64,000 nucleotides of DNA, taken from contig MU004187.1 of the NCBI GenBank assembly GCA_010093605.1, positions 1,434,018-1,498,017 on the forward strand, given 5' to 3'. The position numbers and the translations under genes were made by a program. Position 1 is the stretch's first letter; each line of letters opens with the position of its first letter. Under the pieces are notes generated by a model. It was given only the letters and a program-made list of their open reading frames with translations. It made no database searches and was not told the origin of the DNA. The DNA comes from Lophium mytilinum. Lineage: Eukaryota; Ascomycota; Dothideomycetes; Mytilinidiales; Mytilinidiaceae. This document shows, one piece after another, positions 43,901 through 54,501 of the stretch.

Positions 43901-45641
43901 ATGCTGGGAGCTCAAGTCAATTCTAGTGGGACGCCTGCTCCTGCCGTGACTTTGGAGCTCCATAATGTTTCCATGTTCCTAGAAGCCGTAGCTGCTGTGT
44001 GCCTGGTTTGGTACGCGTTGGTGATAGTTCCTGTCTGCGTAATCGGATATACGCAATTGTATAGTAGCACACTCAATCTTCATGATTTAGCAACTAACAG
44101 AGCTTAGGTACCGTTGGTACTCGCGACCGCCACCCCCGGCAGTCTGCCTCACCGCTCTTCCCGCAGAAGAAATCCCACATGTTACCATCATCCGCCCGGT
44201 GAAGGGCCTCGAGCCACGTCTCTACGAATGCCTCGCTGCAACCTTCCGCCAAACGTACCCGCGGGATAAGCTGACTATCTTCTTTTGTGTATCTTCGCGC
44301 GATGACCCTGGCTTTCCGGTCCTGGAACGGCTCCTCCGCGACTTTCCGGGCTTCGAGGTGACCATTTTGGTCGAACAGGAGGACGCAAGACTGCAAAACG
44401 AGCATGGGGACAATGACAATGGTGTCGGAGAACACGCACAGCTGGGTCCGAACCCGAAGATCAGGAACATGAGCCGGGCGTATCGTGAGGCAAAGGGCGA
44501 TATAGTCTGGATCATTGACTGCAATGTGTGGGTCGGAAAAGGCGTCGCCGGACGTATGGTTGACAAACTGTGTGGATATGGAGGCAAGAGGAGGTACAAG
44601 TTCGTACATCAGATACCGCTAGTCGTGGACACGGCCAGCGAGACCGCGGATTCGGAGACACGGGGATTGCTGGCTCCACAGCTTCATGATGAGGGTGACG
44701 GCTCGCTTCATGTTGCATCTACAAGCACAGCAAGCACCGATCTCCGCAACCCGACGGACTCCCACTCAGGCCTACAACATATCCTACAGACAGGAGGTGG
44801 TCGGCTAGAAGAGCTCTTCATGTCCTCCTCCCATGCCAAGTTCTACACCGCCATCAACACCGTCCTTATCGCTCCCTGCATCGTCGGGAAGTCGAATATG
44901 TTCCGCCGCTCCCACCTCGCTGCCCTGACCTCCTCGAATCCAGCTCGCGCGCCCGGTATCGACTTCTTCTCGGACAACATTTGTGAGGACCACCTGATCG
45001 GTGATGCGTTGTGGAAAAAGCCACAGCCGTTCGAGCTAGAAGCTCCTCCGAAAGGAGGGAAACGAGAGAAGTGGGGCAAGCATGCTCTTGTTTTCGGTGA
45101 CATAGCATTCCAACCAATGTCGTCTATGTCAGTCCGCGAGTATATCGCCCGCCGCGTGCGTTGGCTACGCGTACGAAAGTTCACAGTTGCGCTGGCGACG
45201 CTAGTGGAACCAGGAACGGAGAGCATACTTTGTAGTCTATACGGCGCATTTGCGGTGAAGACACTCCCCTTTTTCAGAGACTGGTTCGGAATTTCGCCTT
45301 CCTGGACTTCCTTTTGGACCTTCTTCGCGCTGAGTGTGGGGGTGTGGGCGACGGTAGACTGGACGTTATACCGACGCTTACACTCTGCGAAAAGTATCGA
45401 GCTCGATTCCGAAACACCGGATTTCGCGCGGCCACCGAGAAGAGCAAGGTGGGGAGGAACGAGGAGGCCGTTTAGAGAGTGGCTCGCTGCGTGGATTGGA
45501 AGGGAGGTTCTCGCGTTCCCGATCTGGGCGTGGGCGATCTTCGGGGGTGTGAGTGTGGAGTGGAGAGGCAAGAGGTTCTGGGTGGGTCTCGATATGAAGG
45601 TGCATGAGATTGTGGAGGCTGGAGACAAGAGAAGGGATTGA
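43901..45641 (+). CDS. Ceramide glucosyltransferase (GT21)
   Basis: Exons 43,901-44,058 and 44,108-45,641 (the acceptor GCTTAG is needed for frame) give 563 residues. It transfers glucose from UDP-glucose to ceramide, making fungal glucosylceramide at the Golgi/ER membrane. A membrane span lies at about residues 25-45 ([20 protein letters not shown]). The GT-A domain opens [16 protein letters not shown]. The D1-D2-D3-(Q/R)xxRW signature appears as SSRDDPG (~115), DCNV (~190), ICEDHLIGD (~345) and [10 protein letters not shown] (~401). C-terminal spans include [18 protein letters not shown]. Length and signature match fungal Gcs1. Confidence 0.93.
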
Positions 45642-46046
45642 TAGTAGTCGTGGTGATGGTAGGAGACACTTTGATGCGGTAGGCCTTACTTCCCACATTA
45701 TGCTCGAATCTTCACTGCGTCTGGGATCTTCCGACGTCTTGTCTTTCTACTACACGGACTTTCGAAGAAGCATTATAGCGACAGCCTTTTGAAAGCGTTG
45801 CTTTATCAGCATCGGCCTCGTGGCAGCATTTCATGGGCGTATGGATACTACCTTGATAGACTAGACCGACAATCAGCGTAACATCTGCCATTAAACTCCC
45901 GACATATTATTTCTACCTTGAGGAGCATCGCGTACTGTTTGTTTCATCTCGGAACAGGTAGTTCGTTTAGGCAATGTCCTCATCGCAGACTCTTTAGTTC
46001 CAAAAGGTGGGAACCCGTCGCTTCAACTCAACGTTCAAAACCTAAC

Positions 46047-46139
46047 ATTTCCTACATTTCCTACATTTCCTACATTTCCTACATTTCCTACATTTCCTAC
46101 ATTTCCTACATTTCCTACATTTCCTACATTTCCTACATT
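46047..46139. repeat. 9-bp satellite array, unit CCTACATTT
   Basis: About ten perfect tandem copies of CCTACATTT running into the assembly gap. The period is a multiple of three, so long chance frames appear here; they are not genes. Confidence 0.95.
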
Positions 46140-46264
46140 NNNNNNNNNNNNNNNNNNNNNNNNNNNNNNNNNNNNNNNNNNNNNNNNNNNNNNNNNNNNN
46201 NNNNNNNNNNNNNNNNNNNNNNNNNNNNNNNNNNNNNNNNNNNNNNNNNNNNNNNNNNNNNNNN
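46140..46264. other. Assembly gap (125 N)
   Basis: 125 unknown bases. Left and right neighbours are different 9-bp repeats, so the true length and the changeover between them are unknown. Confidence 0.99.
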
Positions 46265-46358
46265 TTACTCCCATTACTCCCATTACTCCCATTACTCCCA
46301 TTACTCCCATTACTCCCATTACTCCCATTACTCCCATTACTCCCATTACTCCCATTAC
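46265..46358. repeat. 9-bp satellite array, unit TTACTCCCA
   Basis: About ten perfect copies of TTACTCCCA starting directly after the gap. The unit has the same length as, but a different sequence from, the array to the left of the gap. Confidence 0.95.
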
Positions 46359-46798
46359 TAAAAGTTCTGGCTCCCACCAACCGCATGTCGAAAGATCGAA
46401 GTGCTCGAAACGAACACCGCCGCTCATGGTTGCGGCCTCCTAGCAGAAGTGTGCCAGCGACTCTGCAACAAGATCACGAATGTAGTGCATTTGGTCTATT
46501 GACTAGCACAAACAAGCCCGGAATGTCACAAAGGACGATGGACAGAACCTAGCGAAGAAACTCGGCGAAATGTTTCTAGTAGGTTTTCAGCGAATCTCCA
46601 GGGGAGGCGTTGTATTGGACGCGATTTATGCAAGAGAGGTAGTGCCAACATTTGCTGAGGTGGGCGAGAGTAGAGGTAAACCTATGCAAACGTATATGAA
46701 GGCATGAAGGGAAGCGGGCTTCATTCAGTAGAAGAAAGGGTGCTATGAAATGGAGCGAGAAAAGTACACCAGGTCACGACTTATCTCATCAACACTAC

Positions 46799-49108
46799 CT
46801 ATAGACTATCACCTTTAAATGAAGTAGGGTAACCAACCAAGAAATTCCAAAAGGAATTGTCCGCCACATTCATTATCCCCGGTTGCTCTAAGGAGATATC
46901 AGGCAGGCCGGGTTGCTCCAGAGGTTGCGGCCAGAAAGAAGGATCATAAGCGTCCATTCCTGCAGGCAGTGCAGCCATCTCTTCGTCCAAAAGAAGTTCT
47001 TTCAACGGCATAGGTACCTCGAGATTCGAGAAGTCGAAGTCAAAGAACTCTGGGTTTTGCGCTGTCCACTCCATCTCAGAAGGCTTGACCTCAAAGTGCC
47101 AAGGTTCAACATCGGGAGATACCATCTCAGAAGGGGCATTATGAGCTGGATACTGCTCCCCTAGTACACCGGGCAGCTGTAGTTCAGTGCTAACTATGTC
47201 GCTGGGTCCTGCGCGCTCATGAGCCTCCACGACTCGGCGAACGGTGCTTTCCAAAATCTCCGAGCCAGATTTTGCCAACGGTAGACTTAGTCCAATGAGC
47301 CGTAGCCGTTCGAGGGCGCGTTGAAGACTCTGATATGGTCGAGAGAACGCTGCGTGATAGCGTTCCGGGTTACTCACCAAAACGACTGCCAACAGCACCG
47401 CCGCGTCAAACGTGGGAAAAGTGGTCCCCACAAACCATTGCGTTGACGAGGCGCGGTGGAACTGAAACAGTCTGTCTTGGCTATCGAGGATAGCGAGGGC
47501 GCAATTGTATACTTCACGCTGGCTTTTAGAACGCGTGAAAATATACGGTCTATGAAGTGCCATCAGGAAGCTATCTGTCAGAAACGAGATCAGTTCTCGA
47601 TGCGTCGGTACAAAGGGACACGAGTCATCCCATCTTGTATCAGGGTTCGTAACCCGAAAGAACGCAGGCAGGTCTTCCCGATACTTCACCGCGAAATCGT
47701 GCAGTTCCTTGACCTTCTCCGGATTTTGCGGGACAGACCCTTGGCTTTCGAGCTCTCTGATCTCAGCAAAGCGGCGCGATATTGTCAATCGCAAGATACG
47801 CTCCGTGAGAGGGATAGGAGGGTCTGAATCGGACCTCGGTGTTGGGACTCGCTTCAGCCGATCCGGTGGGATTTCGCATTCAATTGGTGGAGTGACAGTG
47901 CACTTTTTGAGGTCGATGAACATTGGACGCCCAAGTTCGAGAGCCATAAAACTGTCCCAGACGAACAGGTTCCACCAAGTCCGCTTTCGAAGCTCGTTCA
48001 TCCATAGAGAGTCAAGGAGCTCCTCGGGCTTGCTCGACGACGGTAGTTCTGGTTCAAGATGTAGCCCGATAGACATGGCTTCCTTGACGGTCCGGCCAGA
48101 GTGGTTCCACGCCTGTAGAAGATCTCCGGCGTTTGCACACCAGAAATCTCTCATGAAGCTCGACTGGATTGCGACCAGGGTTGAACTAGGCCTTCCAATG
48201 AGAATTGATAGGCCCTCCCCACAGTCAGAGTATTCTTTAGACAGCTCGGTAAAAGTTTGTGAAGATGTAAACTTGAGCACCTTGACTAGGAAACCATGCG
48301 GCGTGGGTAAAAACTGCAGAGCAACCGCCAGCACTTGGAATATCAGAGCTGGAAAGTACCATTGATCCAAGGGCAAGGCGTCTGGTCCTTGCTTCAAGAT
48401 TACATCGTATGCAGTTGCCCACCACCGATCTAATTGCTCACGAAAGAAAACTTCGTCAAGGGCTCCGTTGAAATGATTGACATCTTTGAAGAACATATTT
48501 ATCAAGAACTCACAATGGGCCTTGCTAGGTAGTCTACGGACATAGCCAAAGTAATCTGCGCGTAGCTTGCTTCGGATCTGTGGAGCAGCAGGTCGATGAG
48601 ACGGGGTTACCTCGTCGATGCCTGAAATGACCTGTATCCTATGCATTAGCCCTTCATCTCTATACAATACACTAGAGGATTGTACCTTGGTAAGTATTCC
48701 CATAGAGCTGAACGCGTCGGATTTCGAATACCCATACTCGTGCGCATTTTGTAGAAGGGAGGGGGATGCACGATCTTGGATTTGCCCCGGACTCGATTCG
48801 GTCGACTTTGAAGACGCACGAGCTACCGCATTGCTGAACCCGTCAGGTCAGAATTTAAGGTAGTTGTACGGAACCTACTTTGGCGATTTGAATTTCTCGT
48901 AGATGCAGATACTCTCAGGACCACGCGCTATACACTGAGCACATGGCTGACCGCGGTCACACTACAGCCACTTAGCTTTGCTAGGGAGATACACCTGTTT
49001 AAGGTTAGACATCAGACGAGCAATATTTACCTTCTGCTTTCTCTTCCGACATTCCACACAAGTCAAGATAAGTCGACGCCGCTGTCTTGGCCTTGGAGCG
49101 CTGTTCAT
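46799..49108 (-). CDS. Zn2Cys6 transcription factor 3
   Basis: Exons 49,108-49,031, 48,961-48,879 and 48,833-46,799 give 731 residues. The zinc cluster TCVECRKRKQKCDRGQPCAQ... (residues ~17-46, C-X2-C-X6-C-X5-C-X2-C-X8-C) is split by intron 1 directly before the third Cys, which is why the frame looks headless without splicing. The middle homology region follows: FFKDVNHFNGALDEVFF, FMRDFWCANAGDLLQAWNHSGR, RKRTWWNLFVWDSFMALELGRP. The C-terminus is acidic with repeated Leu/Phe (PEFFDFDFSNLEVPMPLKELL), a likely activation region. Target genes unknown. Confidence 0.9.
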
Positions 49109-49621
49109 AGTCGCCTATGAAATGGGTTTGAAGTGTTAAGCGGTCGCGTGGTTCCTGGTGTACCGTCCCGACTTTTGCACGTCCCTGATAGTTGATCGGC
49201 CTAGGGCTTTAATGAGCGTCCAGAGAAGTAATGTTTGCGTAAAAGACGGCGAAGACACTGGTGATAGCTATGGGCGAGAAGTCACTGTTAGCTCCTCGTT
49301 CCTTATCGATGCACTGAGGGCGGACGAGAACGAAGCCGATGCGTTTCGCCCGGGTGTGCTACAATTAGAAACAGAAAGCTGACTGAGCTGCGCGCTAAAC
49401 CATGTTTGGACAGAGTGTGGAACAATAAGAATGATTCTATATACGTGATCTTCTCTCTCTCCATCACAAAACAAGTCTACTAATGAAAGACTATTGTTAA
49501 TGAAAATAGACCTGAGTTTGTTGGTGCATTTTGAAGCATGGGGAAAAGACTATGCAATAGAAAGCTATAACTCTAATGCAAGACACCGCTTAAACAAGGT
49601 AGGAAATGAAACATAGCTATA
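49109..49621. other. Intergenic, Zn2Cys6 factor 3 upstream region
   Basis: 513 bp between factor 3 and the SDR gene, both on the minus strand; it should contain the promoter of factor 3 and the 3' end of the SDR gene. No motif singled out. Confidence 0.45.
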
Positions 49622-50657
49622 CTATTGATACTGCGCCGTTTCTTTATCGAGTAGCTCCCAAAGACGACCCCCGCTTCCGTTCTCGAGACCCTTTTTCACG
49701 TGTGGTGCCATGATTGCCTCTCTTCCCCATGGAATAAAATAGGAACCACTCTTCTCCTTCGTCAGAACACTCGAGAAACCTGCGTAGAGCTCGGTAAGAG
49801 CACCATAGCGAGCATCATGTAGCAGCGTAGCCTGGACTATTCTCCTTATGCAGGTATTAGAATGACGCTGCAGTTCCGTCTTGAGATGCCCGGGATTGAG
49901 TGAAGCCGTGATAATGTTGTCGGGAGCATATCGCTGGGCGGTTTCGGCGGCCAGAATGACGTTTCCAGCTTTGGATTGTGTGTACAGATTCCAAGGGCTA
50001 AGCTTTCCATTGGCATTGTTGATGCTACCGTCTGATTAGGTTCCTTTCTCACTGTACCTTGACGGAGTGGAATACTCACTTGTCCCAGTACACGCCATCT
50101 GGAGATGGCGACATCATGCTACCGTCGGAAGAAACCCAAATTATGCGTAGGGGCTCTTCGTCGTCTTGAGCGGAGGCTAGCAGAAGGGGCATCATCAGCT
50201 TCTGGAGCAAGAAGTGGCCCACGACGTTCGTCCCCCACTGCAACTCGTAGCCTTGGGCTGTCTTGGCTCCCACTGGAGGAGTCATAACGCCCGCGTTGAA
50301 TAATACCATATCAAGCTTGGTAACTTTCTTTTCGAGCTCCTGAACAGCGGCCTTGATAGTAGTCAAGTCGCCGAGATCAAGGATCAGAGGGACGATGCGC
50401 CCACCGGTTTGTGGAAACGTCATACCCCCGCTAGGGTTCTCAATAATTTCCTTGGTCGCTTTTTCAATATTGGCGAGGCTGCGTCCAGCAATGTAGACCG
50501 TGGCGTTTGCCGAATAGAGCATACGGGCGAGCTCTTTTCCGATACCAGCTGCTCCGCCAGTAATGAAGTACGTCTTGCCTGCTAGAGTAGGCAAGTCTGC
50601 TTCCGTTAAGGTTGGTTTAGGAGGGAAAAATTCCGAAAGGAATTGAGCGATGAGCAT
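49622..50657 (-). CDS. Short-chain dehydrogenase/reductase (retinol dehydrogenase-like)
   Basis: Exons 50,657-50,080 and 50,024-49,622 give 326 residues. The Rossmann NAD(P) motif is TGGAAGIGKELA (~33-44), NAG is in LFNAGVMT, the catalytic Ser is in IIWVSSDGSM, and the YxxxK pair is in LYTQSKAGN just after the intron. Substrate cannot be told; the layout (LPTLAGKTYFITGG, LNPGHLKTEL) is of the RDH11/WWOX-like fungal group. The N-terminal 25 residues are a moderately hydrophobic lead (MLIAQFLSEFFPP), not a firm signal peptide. Confidence 0.88.
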
Positions 50658-51429
50658 TGTGAAGAAAGTAATGGGTAGGAAGCGACGAAGTCTTTGCTGA
50701 TCTTGACTGTCGTGCTTGTCGAGATGACAAAAAACGGATGAGGGTCTCCGTGAGATTGAGGACTTCTGAAGAAGATGAGACTAGTAAACTAATGAGGATG
50801 GTTGATAGCTTGAAAGAATAAAAAGTTTTCTTGTACAGTTAGTTGCTGGTTGACGAGGTTTTGTTGGTGAATTGATGACGAGTTGCCCATCACCTCCAGC
50901 CTGCCTAACTTTAAGTATCCTTACATATCTCCGTAAGAATCTCAAGCGGCCGCGAGGGAATGCAAAGTTGTTTTCCTCGGATTTTGGAAGCATCCTTGAA
51001 GCTATTTCAGTCTTACCACCGCGGAGTTAACTGTTGTGGCTTAGGTACACGCTATTCCAAATATGGACCCTAACCAAGAGTTCATTCTTTATTTTAAATC
51101 CACGATTCTACTAGTTCTGGCACGACTTTCATTTCTTCGTATCGACGCGGCGATGATAGACTTCGCACGGGCCTTTGTGTTGTTGAGCACGTATCAACTT
51201 GTTATTTGAGATCTGAACGAACTGCAAAATGATTTAGTGGCTGAATGGCGAAAGTCAGGAACCACCTGCAGAATCGAAATTATGTTCTCAATTGCATCAA
51301 TAACCTGATGGCGCTGAGCATGACCTAGAACTCCAATGTATATATTCGTGCATTTTTTGTACAACGCTGCTCGATGCGCCAATTTCAAGACTCCAAAGCA
51401 CAATTGGGCTCAGGCACCCAACACGAATC
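50658..51429. other. Intergenic, SDR promoter and XPB 3' region
   Basis: 772 bp without a supported gene. The XPB-like helicase ends at 51,430 and the SDR start is at 50,657, both on the minus strand. Confidence 0.45.
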
Positions 51430-53832
51430 TCATTGGGCATTCCGGGCCTGCTTCTTGGCATTGACGGCACCCCTATTCAACTTCCGAATGAAGTCGTTCT
51501 TTATGCCCTTCTGCTTGAAGTCCTTGTTCCTACTCTTGTTATATTCAATGTAAGCCATGTCCTGGCCACCGCTAAGCTCGCTCAATGTGCCCGCCATTCG
51601 CCGAGCGCCAGGCTTCTTCTTGTGTCCACCAGCCTTGTACTTTCCAAACATGTCGCCATCGATATGCTCGGCTTCGCCATCGGCATCCTTGGCCATTAGT
51701 ACGTCCACAAGAAGCTCACGTCGGTCTTGGGGCGTGTAGAACGCAAGATCGGAGCGCTCTTGAAGACCCTCGAGACGCGTGATGACTTTGAAGGCGTAGC
51801 CTTGATCGACCAAGAAGGCCTGACGCTTTGAAGAGTAATACATCTCAACTGTGTCCTTGGACACGAGGGAATAGAAGAAGGCATTGAAACCTTCGTCGTT
51901 ACGGCGCTTGGCTCTTAGAATACGTCCCAACCGCTGTGCTTCTTGACGACGAGATCCGTAGTGAGACGAGATTTGGATGAGACAGGTCGCTTCCGGCAGA
52001 TCCAAGCTTGTGTCCCCGATCTTGGATAGGAAGATAGTGTTTACCTCGGGGTTGTGCTGGAAGTTCTCCAGGATTGTGAGTCGCTCTGCTTGCGGTGTAT
52101 CGCCAAAGATGTAAGCCTTGTGGAGCTTCTGAGCGTATTTCTGGAGCGCATAGACATTGTCCGAGAAGACGATGATCTTATCGCCTCGTTTCTCATGATA
52201 ATCAATCAAGTATTGGCAGTTCTGGAACTTTTTGGGATTCATGATCGAAAGCAGCCCTTTCTTCTGAACAGATGATGCCTTCAGGTACTCCGTGTAGAAC
52301 TCAGGGGTCATCTGGCACCAGACTTCGGCACACTGGACTTTGGCAATATGTCCCTGCTCAGCGAGTTCCTGCCAATTAGCCTCGTACAATTTGGGCCCGA
52401 TGAGGAAGTTGAGATCGTCGATTTTGTCGTCCTCGCGGAGGAGCGTAGCGGTCAGGCCCAGCTTCGAGTGAGATGCAATCGAGTACGTGACTTTCTTGAA
52501 AATATTCGCGGGCACGACGTGCACTTCGTCGGCAATGAGCAAGCCCCATTCTCGTGATCGAATGAATTCCATGACTTTTTCGGCATCGTATGACCTATTC
52601 CGGGAGGACGAAATCATGGTATATGTGCTAATGATAACACCGGCATTTCTGGGAAATTTGTTCTTGCTCTCTGAGGTGAAAACAGCAATGTCGTCTGGAT
52701 TTATGTTGGACCACTTGATGAATTCCGCCCTCCATTGCACTACAGACATGGCACTCGTGCAAAGGACCATGGTGGATTTCTGAACCGTGCAAGCAGCGGT
52801 AATACCCACCAACGTCTTGCCAGCGCCGCATGGAAGAACGATGATCCCAGAACGGGCTCGTCCATTTCCAAACATTTTGTTCAGCGCTCGTTCTTGGTAG
52901 TCCCGAATTTGGGTGCCGGGTTTCAAATTGATTTCCAAAGAAGAATTCATATTATCCTGGCTGAAATCATATTCCTCGGTAAGAGGCGTTCCTATCTCAC
53001 GACATTTTTTTACTACTCGTTCTCTGTCCTCGCCGATGATTTGGAAGGAGTGCACCCGATCAATTTCTTCCTCGTCGTCGTCCTCCCTCAGTGTTGCAAG
53101 CATGTCCTCGGCTTGTCGCTGCACACCTGGTTGTGCGACCTGATTGGCACCAGCAGCCAGTTTTGTTCCTGGTATAGCCAGATTCCCCATTTTTGGTGCA
53201 GCCTCCTGCACGAAGCCTTCAGCACCGCTTGTCCTGCACTCGGCAATAACGGGATCTCGTAAAAGTTCCTGCAGAATGGCGGGATCTGTGCTCTCTATGA
53301 AGTATTTCGTGTCCTTGAGCACGATTCTTGCTTTTCCAAAAGAGGACGTAGACTCTTGTATGAAGGTCCGCACTCCTAAGGGCAAGGATGTCTTCGAATA
53401 GTAATCCAATTGCTTAATGATATCCTCCGTCGTAAGGCCCACAGACATAGCTGCAAACAAGCTATGAGCGGTCAACGAATATTCATGGATTCGGGAGACA
53501 CGCGACTGTGGTTCAGCGATGACGATAAGGAAGGCTTGGGCATCCTGAAATGCAGGACTGAACGACTCCATAATGATATGGCCAGCGTCGTCAACCCAGA
53601 TAGGCCGACTAGCATGATCGGGCTTCAGGTCAGCGTCCCACTGGTCGCACTTCTTAAAAAGATGAGACGCCGCATCGACTACGTGGGTTGCCCGCTCCTG
53701 TTTAACTCTCGCCACCACATCGTATTTTGTCTTGAGACGCTCAAAGTCCTCCTGATCGCTCAGTGGCGGTTCATCCGACTCGTACTCATCGCTGCTGGGT
53801 GCCTGCGTCTGCGCCTTTCGCTTCGGAGGCAT
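51430..53832 (-). CDS. XPB/Ssl2 DNA helicase, TFIIH subunit
   Basis: Intronless, 800 residues from ATG 53,832 (MPPKRKAQTQAPSSDEYESD); the frame is open upstream but without ATG. Walker A is LPCGAGKTLVG (~333-343) and the DEVH box is LIADEVHVVP (~434). The XPB-specific RED loop lies in ATLLREDDKID (~463) and motif VI is QRLGRILRAKRR (~633). The N-terminal 240 residues hold the damage-recognition-like domain, and the Lys-rich C-terminus resembles the thumb end. Orthologue of yeast Ssl2/Rad25: ATP-driven DNA translocase for promoter opening and nucleotide-excision repair. Conserved throughout without breaks. It is divergent from HID1. Confidence 0.95.
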   Translation of the reverse strand: MPPKRKAQTQAPSSDEYESDEPPLSDQEDFERLKTKYDVVARVKQERATHVVDAASHLFKKCDQWDADLKPDHASRPIWVDDAGHIIMESFSPAFQDAQAFLIVIAEPQSRVSRIHEYSLTAHSLFAAMSVGLTTEDIIKQLDYYSKTSLPLGVRTFIQESTSSFGKARIVLKDTKYFIESTDPAILQELLRDPVIAECRTSGAEGFVQEAAPKMGNLAIPGTKLAAGANQVAQPGVQRQAEDMLATLREDDDEEEIDRVHSFQIIGEDRERVVKKCREIGTPLTEEYDFSQDNMNSSLEINLKPGTQIRDYQERALNKMFGNGRARSGIIVLPCGAGKTLVGITAACTVQKSTMVLCTSAMSVVQWRAEFIKWSNINPDDIAVFTSESKNKFPRNAGVIISTYTMISSSRNRSYDAEKVMEFIRSREWGLLIADEVHVVPANIFKKVTYSIASHSKLGLTATLLREDDKIDDLNFLIGPKLYEANWQELAEQGHIAKVQCAEVWCQMTPEFYTEYLKASSVQKKGLLSIMNPKKFQNCQYLIDYHEKRGDKIIVFSDNVYALQKYAQKLHKAYIFGDTPQAERLTILENFQHNPEVNTIFLSKIGDTSLDLPEATCLIQISSHYGSRRQEAQRLGRILRAKRRNDEGFNAFFYSLVSKDTVEMYYSSKRQAFLVDQGYAFKVITRLEGLQERSDLAFYTPQDRRELLVDVLMAKDADGEAEHIDGDMFGKYKAGGHKKKPGARRMAGTLSELSGGQDMAYIEYNKSRNKDFKQKGIKNDFIRKLNRGAVNAKKQARNAQ

Positions 53833-54501
53833 GTGGAACGCGCGTTCGGACGTGCGAGGCAGAGCAGGTAGAGCGGGAGATGGCAACTATGTCGAAGAGC
53901 GGGCGTAGCGACGACGGTGGTTGAGGATGGACGGGAGGTGAGCAGATGAGGAGTGAAAGAAAGGCCTGGAGGACAATTGAAGGCGAATCCTAATGCCAAG
54001 CAATCAGGCAGGGCAGTGTCCTTAGCGTAAGCTGGAGCGGAGGGTTTCCGCAGAGCCTCACCTGAGTAGGGCTAGAGGGAAACTTAGCACTACTGTTCGA
54101 TTACCTGTGATCCGTCTTTTGAATGCAGAGAAGCTGAGCTGTAGTGGTTTCTGGGTGTCTTTATCCCCTTTGATCCTTTGATATTCAGGGTGTCTGATGA
54201 GAAATCACCTTTTAAAACAATTTACCTGTGCCCCCTCAATGGTCTGCTCTACTAGAGCAATATCTTGAATATGCTTTGATATGACCATTGGATGACGATG
54301 TTCACTTTGTACTGAAGCGAGATAGAATACTGGACTAAAAATGGTGAATTTCCGAAGACTCGAAAGTAAAATTCAGAATGCACCGCCACAGCTCCATGTC
54401 TCGGGCCGTTTAATGTGAGGCTGCCCGCGACCACCTCCACCATAATCCATGCTTGTGCATACCAACAACCAACACCAGAAAGCGATGTGAAATGAATACT
54501 G
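53833..54501. promoter_or_regulatory. Divergent promoter region (XPB / HID1)
   Basis: 669 bp between two outward-facing starts. No supported gene; no recognisable operator. Confidence 0.45.

Larger units (their letters stand above)
45642..46798. other. Intergenic region with satellite arrays and gap
   Basis: 1,157 bp between two convergent genes. It holds two 9-bp satellite arrays separated by an assembly gap; the remaining sequence shows no gene. Confidence 0.6.

Noticed and set aside
46035-46427. Long frames across the 9-bp satellites and the N gap on both strands
   Set aside because: They exist only because the repeat period is a multiple of three and N is read through; no protein character.
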